This document shows positions 6,198 to 11,605 of a stretch of DNA of 11,605 bases, one piece after another (positions within the stretch are counted from its first letter, which is position 1; each line of letters opens with the position of its first letter). The notes under the pieces were generated by a model. The model saw only the letters and a program-made list of their open reading frames with translations, ran no database searches and was not told the DNA's origin. The stretch is from NCBI GenBank assembly GCA_017853455.1, contig JAFMJM010000062.1, forward strand, positions 1-11,605. The letters are read 5' to 3'. The position numbers were made by a program, and so were the translations under genes. This stretch comes from Acidimicrobiia bacterium (lineage in GTDB: Bacteria > Actinomycetota > Acidimicrobiia > IMCC26256 > PALSA-555).

Positions 6198-7286
6198 GTG
6201 ACGACGACGGGCGCGCCGACCGTGGGACCGGCCGGTGTCGAGCACCGCACGCCGGCGCGGGGCGCCGCCCCGTGGATCGCGGTGATCGTCCCGTTCGTCG
6301 TGTCCCGGCTCGTCTCGGGCGGATTGATCGCGGTCCTGGCCCAGGGTCGCTCCACCACCCCCGCCTTCGCCGGCTTCGCCAAGTGGGACGGCGGCTGGTA
6401 CACGCTCATCGCCCGGGCCGGGTACTGGCGCGGCTCGATCGCGGGCGGCGAGACCCCGTGGCCGTTCTTCCCGCTCTACCCCTGGCTCATCCGGGCCGTG
6501 CACGCCCTCGGCCCGTCACCCGAGCTGGCGGGCGTGCTGATCAGTCACGTCGCGTGCTTCGTCGCCCTCGCCGGGCTGTACCGGATCACCACCCGACGCT
6601 TCCCGGAACGGGCCGCCACCCTGGCCGTCTGGACGTGCGCGCTCTTCCCGGCGGCGTTCGTGTGGTCGATGGTCTACCCCTCGGCGCTGATCTTCGCGGC
6701 GTGCGTGTGGGCCTTCGATCTGGTCGAGGACCGGCGCGACGTGGCGGCGGGCGTCGTGCTGATCGCCGCGGTGATGGTGCGACCCAACGGGTTCCTCTGT
6801 GCGGTGGCGATCGCCTTCGCGCTGCGGTGGTCGTGGCGGCGCGTCGCGATCGTGTGCGGGCCGTCGGCACTCGCCTTCGTGGCGTGGTGCTGGTACAACC
6901 ACCACCGCACCGGCGACTGGCTGCGGTTCCTGCACGCGAAGAACGGCTGGTCCGAGATCGACCTCGTCGACTTCGTGCTCCGCGACCGCAAGATCGCGTT
7001 CCCCCACGTGCTGGTCGCACTCGCCGCCGTGGCGGCCGTGGTGATCGTGTGGCGACGCCTGCCGCGCGCCTGGCTCGTGCTCACGGGGATCTACCTCGCC
7101 GTCCCGCTCGTGACCGGCATGGTCGGGCTCGGCCGCTACGCGGGCGAGGTGTTCCCGCCGTTCGCGGCCGCCGGCGAGATCCTCCGGACCCGGTCGCGGA
7201 CCGTGGTCATCGGCTTCCTCGTGGTCTGCGTGGCGGTCCAGGCGGTGTGCGTGGCCTGGACGATCCGCTGGGACTACCTGCCCTGA
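6198..7286 (+). CDS. PIG-V-like integral membrane mannosyltransferase family protein
   Basis: Polytopic membrane protein of 362 residues with roughly nine hydrophobic segments after a short cytoplasmic N-terminus. The diagnostic block is FAKWDGGWYTLIARAGY (60-76) followed by WPFFPLYPWLI (89-98), matching the conserved WD and FFPLYP motifs of the PIG-V/Gpi18 (GT-C fold) group. Members are polyprenyl-phosphate-sugar-dependent glycosyltransferases; bacterial homologues are presumed to mannosylate lipids or cell-wall glycans, but acceptor and sugar are unknown here. The GTG at 6198 is chosen because of the -10 box immediately upstream. The gene diverges from the phosphatase gene, and its last 13 bases overlap the tail of the convergent MarR gene. 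No partner glycosylation genes are visible. Confidence 0.82.
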   Translation: MTTTGAPTVGPAGVEHRTPARGAAPWIAVIVPFVVSRLVSGGLIAVLAQGRSTTPAFAGFAKWDGGWYTLIARAGYWRGSIAGGETPWPFFPLYPWLIRAVHALGPSPELAGVLISHVACFVALAGLYRITTRRFPERAATLAVWTCALFPAAFVWSMVYPSALIFAACVWAFDLVEDRRDVAAGVVLIAAVMVRPNGFLCAVAIAFALRWSWRRVAIVCGPSALAFVAWCWYNHHRTGDWLRFLHAKNGWSEIDLVDFVLRDRKIAFPHVLVALAAVAAVVIVWRRLPRAWLVLTGIYLAVPLVTGMVGLGRYAGEVFPPFAAAGEILRTRSRTVVIGFLVVCVAVQAVCVAWTIRWDYLP

Positions 7287-7762
7287 CCCGGCGCCGGACC
7301 GGACTCCCCGGAACCGGCCTCGCCCGCGAGGATGCGACCGAGCGCATCGGCGAGTGCGCCGACGTCGTCGTCGGTCAGGTGGCGGTCGAAGTGCCGGTGC
7401 ACCCCGCCGAGGTGCACGCCCGACGCCGCCCGCAGGACGTCGAGGCCGGCCCGGGTGCAGACGGCGAAGGTGCCGCGCCGGTCGTCGGGACAGGGCACGC
7501 GCTCCACGTAGCCGGCGGCCACCATGCGGTCGACGAGGCGCGTCAGGCCGCTGCGACTGAAGAGGACCCGGCGGGCGAGGTCCTGCATGCGGAGCCGGCG
7601 GTCGGGTGCCTCGGCGAGCGCGACCAGGACGTCGTACCAGGCCAGCGGGAGGTCCCGGTCCTCGAGCAGCTCGGCCTCGAGCGCGCCCACGACCACGGCG
7701 TGCACCTCGAGGAACTGGCGCCACACCCGGAGGCGGTCGTCGGGGATGCGCGGCCGGGCCAC
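7274..7762 (-). CDS. MarR-family winged-helix transcriptional regulator
   Basis: DNA-binding dimeric regulator of 162 residues from the GTG at 7762. The core RMQDLARRVLFSRSGLTRLV (58-77) is the helix-turn-helix and AGYVERV plus CPDDRRGTFAVCT (83-103) forms the wing with the usual DDRRG turn. Length is normal. Two cysteines (91, 102) flank the wing; a redox role would be speculation. The GTG start is preferred because TACCGT lies seven bases upstream, and because a longer frame from 7822 would read through this promoter and the shared operator region. It diverges from pirin across 80 bases, so it most likely controls itself and pirin. Its tail overlaps the mannosyltransferase end by 13 bases. 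Confidence 0.9.
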   Translation of the reverse strand: MARPRIPDDRLRVWRQFLEVHAVVVGALEAELLEDRDLPLAWYDVLVALAEAPDRRLRMQDLARRVLFSRSGLTRLVDRMVAAGYVERVPCPDDRRGTFAVCTRAGLDVLRAASGVHLGGVHRHFDRHLTDDDVGALADALGRILAGEAGSGESGPAPGQGR

Positions 7763-7769
7763 GCACCCG

Positions 7770-7775
7770 ACGGTA
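7770..7775 (-). promoter_or_regulatory. Likely -10 box of MarR gene
   Basis: TACCGT on the minus strand lies seven bases before the GTG at 7762, giving a leaderless transcript. No clear -35 at the right distance. Confidence 0.5.
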
Positions 7776-7806
7776 CCACCGGCCGACCCCGACCGTACGC
7801 ACCGCA

Positions 7807-7823
7807 ATTGTTGTTTCTGCAAT
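7807..7823. promoter_or_regulatory. Candidate MarR operator between marR and pirin genes
   Basis: Imperfect inverted repeat of the form ATTGNNGNNNCNNCAAT, five of eight base pairs symmetric, in an AT-rich island within very GC-rich DNA. It covers part of the -35 box and the spacer of the pirin promoter, so a bound regulator would block RNA polymerase. MarR proteins typically bind such 16-20 bp palindromes. Assignment to this MarR is inferred from adjacency. Confidence 0.5.
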
Positions 7824-7836
7824 CATCTGCTACGCT
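7808..7836 (+). promoter_or_regulatory. Promoter of pirin gene
   Basis: TTGTTG (7808-7813), a 17-base spacer and TACGCT (7831-7836), then six bases to the ATG at 7843. The -35 matches the first three consensus bases and the -10 fits TANNNT. The transcript would be leaderless. This is the best -35/-10 pair in the window. Confidence 0.6.
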
Positions 7837-7842
7837 GAAGCC

Positions 7843-8544
7843 ATGACCGTCACCGTGCACCGCGCCGCCGACCGCTTCCGCACCACCACCGACTGGCTCG
7901 ACTCGTGGCACTCGTTCAGCTTCGGTCCCCACTTCGACCCGGCCAACCGTGGCCACGGCCTCCTCGTGGTCAGCAACGACGACGTGATCGCCCCGGGCAC
8001 GGGGTTCGGGACCCACCCCCACCGCGACATGGAGATCCTCACCTGGGTGCTCGAGGGGTCGCTCGAGCACCGCGACTCCGAAGGCAACCACGGGCTGATC
8101 GAGCCCGGGGTCGCCCAACGCATGTCCGCCGGACGCGGCATCCGCCACTCGGAGCACAACGCCTCGCGCACGGTGCCGCTGCGGCTCGTGCAGATGTGGG
8201 TCCTGCCCGACACCCCGGACCTCGACCCCGGCTACGAGCAGGCGTGGGTCGGCGACGACCTGGCGACGGGCGCCCTCGTACCGATCGCGTCCGGCCGTGG
8301 TGACGCCGCCATCACGATCCACCAGCGCGACGCCGTCTGTCTGGTCGGCCGCCCGGGTCCGGGCGCGACCGTCACCGTGCCCGACGCGCCCCACGTCCAC
8401 GTCTACGTGGCGCGGGGCTCGGTCACCTTCTCCGGGGGTGTCGCCCTCGCCGAGGGGGACGCCGCCCGATTGACCGGCGCCGGTCCGGTGGGGCTGACCG
8501 CCGGCCCCGACGGCGCCGAGGTGATCGTCTGGGCGACCGCCTGA
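7843..8544 (+). CDS. Pirin family protein (bicupin)
   Basis: Metal-binding bicupin of 233 residues, the normal length for short bacterial pirins such as E. coli YhhW. The N-terminal cupin carries the metal site: GFGTHPHRDMEIL (54-66) with His58 and His60, and MSAGRGIRHSEHN (94-106) with His102 and Glu104. All four ligands are present. Relatives have shown quercetin 2,3-dioxygenase activity or act as redox-sensitive partners of other proteins; the role here is unknown. The C-terminal half is a degenerate second cupin. The ATG at 7843 follows a strong promoter by six bases. A divergent MarR gene and an operator-like repeat suggest inducible expression, perhaps by phenolics or oxidative stress. 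It ends 10 bases from the end of the convergent acyltransferase gene. Confidence 0.93.
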   Translation: MTVTVHRAADRFRTTTDWLDSWHSFSFGPHFDPANRGHGLLVVSNDDVIAPGTGFGTHPHRDMEILTWVLEGSLEHRDSEGNHGLIEPGVAQRMSAGRGIRHSEHNASRTVPLRLVQMWVLPDTPDLDPGYEQAWVGDDLATGALVPIASGRGDAAITIHQRDAVCLVGRPGPGATVTVPDAPHVHVYVARGSVTFSGGVALAEGDAARLTGAGPVGLTAGPDGAEVIVWATA

Positions 8545-8554
8545 CGGCGTGCGC

Positions 8555-9217
8555 TCAGTGGTCGACCGCCACCCAGCCCCGTCCGGGGTCGTGGCGGCGC
8601 ACCACCCGGGCCGGGGTGCCCACCGCCACGCAGTGGTCGGGGATCTCACCCGTGACCACCGAGCCCGCGCCGATCACGACGTGGGCGCCGATGCGCGCCC
8701 CAGGAAGCACGACCGACCCGTGGCCCAGCCACGAGCCGGGTCCGATCTCGACCGGCCGCGGACCGGCGAACTGCCGACCGATCGGAACGGTGAGGTCCTC
8801 GTAGCCGTGGTTGGCGTCGGTGATGTAGACGTGGTGCCCGGTGAACACGTCGTCGCCGATCGTGATCGACTCGTGGCCGACGATCCCGCTGCCCCGGCCG
8901 ATCAGGCACCGGTCGCCGATCGACACGACGGTCTCGCGGGCGAGTTCGTGCCCGGGCGAGACGCCCGCCGACAACGCCACGTGCGAGCCGATGATCGTGC
9001 CGGAGCCGATGCGCACGTAGCGCTCGCCGAACAGGGTCGTGACCGGGAACAGGATCGCACTGCCCTCGCCGAAGGCGCCGAAGCGCCGGGCCCGGCGACT
9101 CCGCGGGCCGATCGCTCCGACCCGCTGCGCCCAGGCGTAGGCGGCCTGCATCCCGTCACCGGTCCGGCGCCCGAGCGCCCGGCCCAGCCCGCGGCCCGGA
9201 GCCGTGCCGTCCACCAT
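8555..9217 (-). CDS. Hexapeptide-repeat acyltransferase (WbbJ/LacA-type, left-handed beta helix)
   Basis: Acetyl-CoA-type O-acyltransferase of 220 residues. Isoleucine/valine-spaced hexapeptide repeats run from about residue 68 (VRIGSGTIIGSHV) to 200, with the likely catalytic histidine in DANHGYED (His137) and a typical end, GSWLGHGSVVLPGARIG then VAVGTPARVVRR. Members acetylate sugars, antibiotics or surface polysaccharides; the acceptor cannot be inferred. The ATG at 9217 is the longest start; an internal ATG at 9151 (Met23, MQAAYAWAQ) is also plausible, since the first 22 residues are glycine- and arginine-rich and low in complexity. A 25-base direct repeat lies before each of these two ATGs. 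TAGTGT at 9266-9271 could be its -10 box, giving a leader of about 40 bases. The 3' end is convergent with pirin. Confidence 0.87.
   Translation of the reverse strand: MVDGTAPGRGLGRALGRRTGDGMQAAYAWAQRVGAIGPRSRRARRFGAFGEGSAILFPVTTLFGERYVRIGSGTIIGSHVALSAGVSPGHELARETVVSIGDRCLIGRGSGIVGHESITIGDDVFTGHHVYITDANHGYEDLTVPIGRQFAGPRPVEIGPGSWLGHGSVVLPGARIGAHVVIGAGSVVTGEIPDHCVAVGTPARVVRRHDPGRGWVAVDH
9159..9183. repeat. 25-bp direct repeat, copy 1
   Basis: Exact 25-base match to 9236-9260, 77 bases apart start to start. This copy encodes part of the N-terminal RALGRRTG stretch of the acyltransferase. The flanking sequences differ. Confidence 0.8.
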
Positions 9218-9235
9218 CTGTCGCCCCCGTCGGTC

Positions 9236-9260
9236 CCGGTCCGGCGCCCGAGCGCCCGGC
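9236..9260. repeat. 25-bp direct repeat, copy 2
   Basis: Second copy, in the untranslated region upstream of the acyltransferase ATG at 9217, between it and the candidate -10 box at 9266-9271. Rich in self-complementary GGCGCC and CCGG words, so it may also fold. Confidence 0.8.
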
Positions 9261-9337
9261 GGGCGACACTACCGAACGGCCCCCGGTCGGCGCCCACCCC
9301 GTCGGGGTCGAGTCGCCCGTGGGGGTCGCCCGCCGAC

Positions 9338-9343
9338 CACAAT
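9338..9343 (+). promoter_or_regulatory. Possible -10 box of cytochrome gene
   Basis: CACAAT, four of six to TATAAT, six bases before the ATG at 9350. The GAGGGG in between touches the ATG and is too close to act as a ribosome site, so a leaderless start is likely. Confidence 0.4.
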
Positions 9344-9349
9344 GAGGGG

Positions 9350-9679
9350 ATGCGTGGTCGCCTCCTCCTGCTCGGCGCCGTGGTCGCCCTCGCCGGGGCC
9401 GTCGTCGGGTGCGGCGGGGGCGGCGGGAGCTCGGCCGCCGCACCCACCACCGGGGCCGCGATCTACCGGGCCAACTGTGCGACCTGTCACGGCGCCACCG
9501 GTCAGGGGTTCGTCGGGCCCCGCCTCGCCGGGGTCGTCGCCGGGCGCTACCCGAACGTCGACGACCAGATCGCCGTGGTCACCAACGGGAAGGGCGCCAT
9601 GCCCGCCTGGGGGTCGCGCCTCAGCGCCGCGCAGATCCGCACCGTGGTCGAGTACACCCGCACGAAGCTCGGCACGTGA
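9350..9679 (+). CDS. Lipoprotein c-type cytochrome (class I)
   Basis: Small monoheme electron-transfer protein of 109 residues, predicted to be anchored outside the cell membrane. The N-terminus MRGRLLLLGAVV plus a lipobox ending VVGC (Cys21) marks a lipoprotein signal peptide, followed by a glycine-serine linker. The heme motif CATCH (43-47) attaches heme by Cys43 and Cys46 with His47 as proximal ligand; GAMPAWG (83-88) supplies the distal Met84. The family (Cytochrome_CBB3/C-type) spans cbb3-like, alcohol and nitrite systems, but no oxidase or dehydrogenase genes are in the window, so its partner is unknown. The stop overlaps the GTG start of the next gene (GTGA), so the two are likely coupled. 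Confidence 0.9.
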   Translation: MRGRLLLLGAVVALAGAVVGCGGGGGSSAAAPTTGAAIYRANCATCHGATGQGFVGPRLAGVVAGRYPNVDDQIAVVTNGKGAMPAWGSRLSAAQIRTVVEYTRTKLGT

Positions 9680-10317
9680 TCCGGCTCGGGACGCTCGGCG
9701 GCCTCGGGTCGCTCGTCACGGGCCGGTCGGTCGCCCCGGTCACCCCCGAGGCGCCGGCGCCCCCGGTCGGCGCCGCGCCCGACGACCCGACCCTCCGACC
9801 GCGCCCCCGCGACACCCAGCGGTCCCGGGTGTACCGCGCCGAGTCGGCGGTGCCGTCGAGTCCGCTACCCGGTCTCCCGGCGTGCGCCTCCTTCGCCGAC
9901 CGGGTGGTCGGCTCGCTGTGGTGGACGGCGCGCTTCCCCGACCACACCCTCGCGGGGGTGCCGCGCCTGCGCCCCGGCAACGGCGCCCGGCAGGCGTTCT
10001 ACCGGGAGGACCCCGACGGTCCGACCATCACCCTCCCCCGCCGCTACCGGACCAAGGGCGTCGTCCTGCACGAACTCGTGCACTGGGCGTTGCGGGCCGA
10101 CGACGACCTCGCCAACCACGGTCCCACCTTCACCCGGATCCTGCTCGACGCCACCGCCGAGTTCTGCGGCCCCGAGCGGGCCGACCTGCTCGCCGCCGCC
10201 TACGCCGAGCAGCGCGTGAAGGTCGGTCCGGCGCCGGCGCCGGGCCCCGACGGTGGCCTCGTCTACGGGGCCGACGAACGGGCCCGTCAGTCGAGTCGGC
10301 GCATCTCCGCCGGGTAG
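9676..10317 (+). CDS. SprT-like zinc metallohydrolase (HExxH; resembles TIGR04338 family)
   Basis: Predicted zinc-dependent hydrolase of 213 residues. The active site VVLHELVHWAL (129-139) gives His132 and His136 as zinc ligands and Glu133 as catalytic base; NHGPTFTRILLDA (147-159) offers His148 as third ligand, as in SprT-like proteins. The block RDTQRSRVYRAE (45-56) recalls the start of an actinobacterial metallohydrolase family (TIGR04338) by memory only; that needs a profile search. The first 45 residues are proline-rich and low complexity. The GTG at 9676 is the only usable start upstream of RDTQR in this frame, and its four-base overlap with the cytochrome stop supports it. No signal peptide is evident, so it probably acts in the cytoplasm. 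Its last 31 bases overlap the convergent gene. Confidence 0.82.
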   Translation: MIRLGTLGGLGSLVTGRSVAPVTPEAPAPPVGAAPDDPTLRPRPRDTQRSRVYRAESAVPSSPLPGLPACASFADRVVGSLWWTARFPDHTLAGVPRLRPGNGARQAFYREDPDGPTITLPRRYRTKGVVLHELVHWALRADDDLANHGPTFTRILLDATAEFCGPERADLLAAAYAEQRVKVGPAPAPGPDGGLVYGADERARQSSRRISAG

Positions 10318-10805
10318 CGCCGGACCTTCTCGAGGTAGCTCCGGACCCCGTTGCCGATCTGGTCGGGGGTCACGGCGTCGGGCTTGATGACCGCCGGCAC
10401 CCCGACCGCCAGCGCCGACGGCGGCACCTCGGTCCCGGCGCGCACGACCGCCCCGGCGGCCACGAGCGCCCCGGTGCGCACCACCGCCCGCTCCAGCACG
10501 ATCGCCCCGACGCCGATCAGGCAGAACCGCTCGACCTCGCACCCCTCGAGGTGGGCGAGGTGCCCGATCACGCACTCGTCACCGATCACCGTGTCGTCGA
10601 CCCGGGTGCAGTGGATCACCGCTCCGTCCTGGACCGACGTCCGCGCCCCGACCGTGATCGCCCCCGAGTCGCCGCGGAGCACCGCCTGGGGCCAGATCGA
10701 CGTCTCGGCCCCGATCCGGACGCGACCGATGACGGTGGCCTCCGGGTGGACGAACGCGCTCGGGTGGATCTCGGGGACGTCGTCCCCCAGGGCGTACAGG
10801 GCCAT
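10287..10805 (-). CDS. Gamma-carbonic-anhydrase-like hexapeptide protein
   Basis: Left-handed beta-helix protein of 172 residues, normal for the gamma-CA/PaaY/YrdA group. It has repeated hexapeptides (VIGRVRIGAETSIWP at 25-39, TVGARTSVQDGAVIH at 51-65) and the family NG-like block WPQAVLRGD (38-46). Expected zinc ligands are His65 (VIHCT) and His82 (IGH). The third usual histidine in GHGAILHGC is Glu87 in the local GHLAHLEGC (81-89), with an extra His85, so carbonic anhydrase activity is uncertain. The ATG at 10805 is chosen because TAGGTT lies seven bases upstream; a TTG at 10814 preceded by a G-rich ribosome site is the alternative. It diverges from the XRE-type gene and overlaps the end of the SprT-like gene by 31 bases. 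Confidence 0.88.
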   Translation of the reverse strand: MALYALGDDVPEIHPSAFVHPEATVIGRVRIGAETSIWPQAVLRGDSGAITVGARTSVQDGAVIHCTRVDDTVIGDECVIGHLAHLEGCEVERFCLIGVGAIVLERAVVRTGALVAAGAVVRAGTEVPPSALAVGVPAVIKPDAVTPDQIGNGVRSYLEKVRRYPAEMRRLD

Positions 10806-10812
10806 CGGCGGC

Positions 10813-10818
10813 AACCTA
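10813..10818 (-). promoter_or_regulatory. Likely -10 box of gamma-CA-like gene
   Basis: TAGGTT on the minus strand, seven bases before the ATG at 10805. It implies a leaderless transcript and argues for ATG over the TTG at 10814, which overlaps this box. Confidence 0.45.
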
Positions 10819-10850
10819 CTCCCCCTTCAGCGCGGCACCGGGTGCGCCGA

Positions 10851-10856
10851 TACCCT
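10851..10856 (+). promoter_or_regulatory. Possible -10 box of XRE-type gene
   Basis: TACCCT, only four bases before the ATG at 10861, so closer than the other leaderless candidates; the true start point could lie at or just inside the start codon. Weak evidence. Confidence 0.3.
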
Positions 10857-10860
10857 CCGC

Positions 10861-11605
10861 ATGGCCCGTTCCCGCCCGTCCGCACCCGCTCCCACCACCG
10901 TCGTCACCCCGGAGGTCGTGCAGGAGCTCGTCACCCCCGGTCCGGTCGACCCGGCGATGCCGCCGGATCTCGGTCGCCGTCTGCGCGCCGTCCGGCGCCG
11001 CCAGCGGCTGTCGCGCGCCGAGGTCGCCCGCTCGGCCGGGCTGACCCGCCGGGAGGTCGCCGCGTACGAGCGCGGCGCCACCGTGCCGGCCACCGACCTG
11101 TGGTGCATCGCCGGGTCGTGCGGGGTCGACGTGGCCGAGCTGCTCCCGACCCGCGACCCGCTGCGGGTCGACGCCGACACCCTCTCCATCGGCGACACGG
11201 TGCGCCGCCTGCGTGACGGCTCGACCACCGACGAGGTCCTGACCGAGTACGCCGGGATGGTCCGTGAACTGCGCGACCTCGGCCCCGACGACACCGCCGA
11301 GGTGCGCGAGGCCGACCTCGCCGCCCTGGCCGAGTCGTTGCGCGCCACCCCGGAGGAGATCCAGGACCGCCTCGGGAACCTGCTCGGTCCACCGCCGGCC
11401 ACCGAGACCCCCGTCGCCGAGGCCCCGTCCGTCGGCGACCCCCATGCCATCGAGCGCTTCCTCACCGAGATCCCGGCCGACGGGCCGGTGCTCGTCGACG
11501 GCGGGTTCGCCTTCCTCGACGAGGACTCGCTCGCCGCCCTGCGCCACCCCCTCGCTGCACCACCGGCCGGCGAACCCGTCGCCGAACCCGTCGCCGAACC
11601 CGTCG
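10861..11605 (+). CDS. XRE-type helix-turn-helix protein with long acidic tail (3' end outside window)
   Basis: Predicted DNA-binding protein; 248 residues are visible and the frame is open at the right edge. A proline/valine-rich N-terminus leads into a Cro/C1-type HTH at about residues 37-95, LGRRLRAVRRRQRLSRAEVA then SAGLTRREVAAYERG with the typical TVPATDLWCIAGSCGVDVAELL end. After it comes an acidic, mostly helical region (about 96-180, DDTAEVREADLAALAESLRA) and a proline/alanine/glutamate-rich part. The visible sequence ends in a tandem EPVAEPVAEPV repeat. No membrane segment or enzyme motif is visible. The ATG at 10861 is the clear first start. I do not recognise a named family; RodZ-like or anti-sigma-type architectures remain possible once the C-terminus is known. 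Confidence 0.8.
   Translation, partial: MARSRPSAPAPTTVVTPEVVQELVTPGPVDPAMPPDLGRRLRAVRRRQRLSRAEVARSAGLTRREVAAYERGATVPATDLWCIAGSCGVDVAELLPTRDPLRVDADTLSIGDTVRRLRDGSTTDEVLTEYAGMVRELRDLGPDDTAEVREADLAALAESLRATPEEIQDRLGNLLGPPPATETPVAEAPSVGDPHAIERFLTEIPADGPVLVDGGFAFLDEDSLAALRHPLAAPPAGEPVAEPVAEPV
11569..11605 (+). repeat. 12-bp tandem repeat in the XRE-type gene
   Basis: Three copies of GCCGAACCCGTC (the first with one change), plus one further base at the window edge. In frame it encodes (A/G)EPV units. The array probably continues beyond the window. In-frame repeats of this kind can vary in number without breaking the gene. Confidence 0.8.

Noticed and set aside
7762..7822. Longer MarR start at 7822
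   Set aside because: The extra 20 residues would be translated from the operator and promoter region, and a -10 box lies just before the GTG at 7762.
8545..8570. Possible terminator between the convergent pirin and acyltransferase genes
   Set aside because: Only a short GGTCGACC palindrome is present, inside the acyltransferase coding end; no stable stem and no T-run.
9204..11216. Long plus-strand open frame across the cytochrome, SprT-like and XRE-type region
   Set aside because: It runs out of phase through three real genes and reads as arginine/proline-rich filler.
1..11605. tRNA, rRNA, riboswitch, CRISPR or mobile element
   Set aside because: I saw no tRNA-like cloverleaf, no spaced repeat array, no transposase or integrase and no gap large enough for a typical riboswitch. 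A tRNAscan and Rfam search would settle it.

Overview
This is an ordinary, densely packed chromosomal segment from a very GC-rich bacterium. The composition, the actinobacterial look of the proteins (PIG-V-like mannosyltransferase, SprT-like HExxH protein, LivG variant) and the likely leaderless gene starts point to an actinobacterium. Acidimicrobiia (Iamia/Ilumatobacter-like) is my guess from gene content, not something the sequence proves. I see no RNA gene, insertion sequence, CRISPR array or integrase, and no gene-free stretch over 300 bases.

Layout. (1) Positions 1-3780, minus strand: a branched-chain-amino-acid-type (HAAT/Liv) ABC importer cluster, transcribed LivG-like ATPase, then secreted solute-binding protein, then a fused LivH-LivM permease that runs off the left edge. 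A perfect 14-bp stem-loop sits between the binding protein and permease genes. (2) Positions 3893-6147, minus strand: a low-molecular-weight tyrosine phosphatase-like gene whose stop overlaps the start of an acyl-CoA ligase (GTGA). A palindrome-rich spacer with a candidate promoter separates these from the transporter genes. (3) Positions 6198-8544: a plus-strand PIG-V-like membrane mannosyltransferase, a minus-strand MarR regulator and a plus-strand pirin. The MarR and pirin genes diverge from an 80-bp region containing a strong promoter and an AT-rich inverted repeat, a classic regulator/target arrangement. (4) Positions 8555-10805: a hexapeptide acyltransferase (minus), a lipoprotein c-type cytochrome translationally coupled to a SprT-like zinc metallohydrolase (plus), and a gamma-carbonic-anhydrase-like hexapeptide protein (minus). 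(5) From 10861 to the right edge, plus strand: an XRE-type helix-turn-helix protein with a long acidic, repeat-bearing tail, incomplete.

The genes form several small units rather than one pathway. The clearest functional pairings are the importer beside the CoA ligase (uptake and activation of an organic acid is possible but unproven) and MarR with pirin. The most general sequence-level signal is a TANNNT-like -10 box 4 to 7 bases upstream of seven start codons, suggesting that leaderless transcripts are common in this genome. I found no convincing new system; the findings are modest leads.
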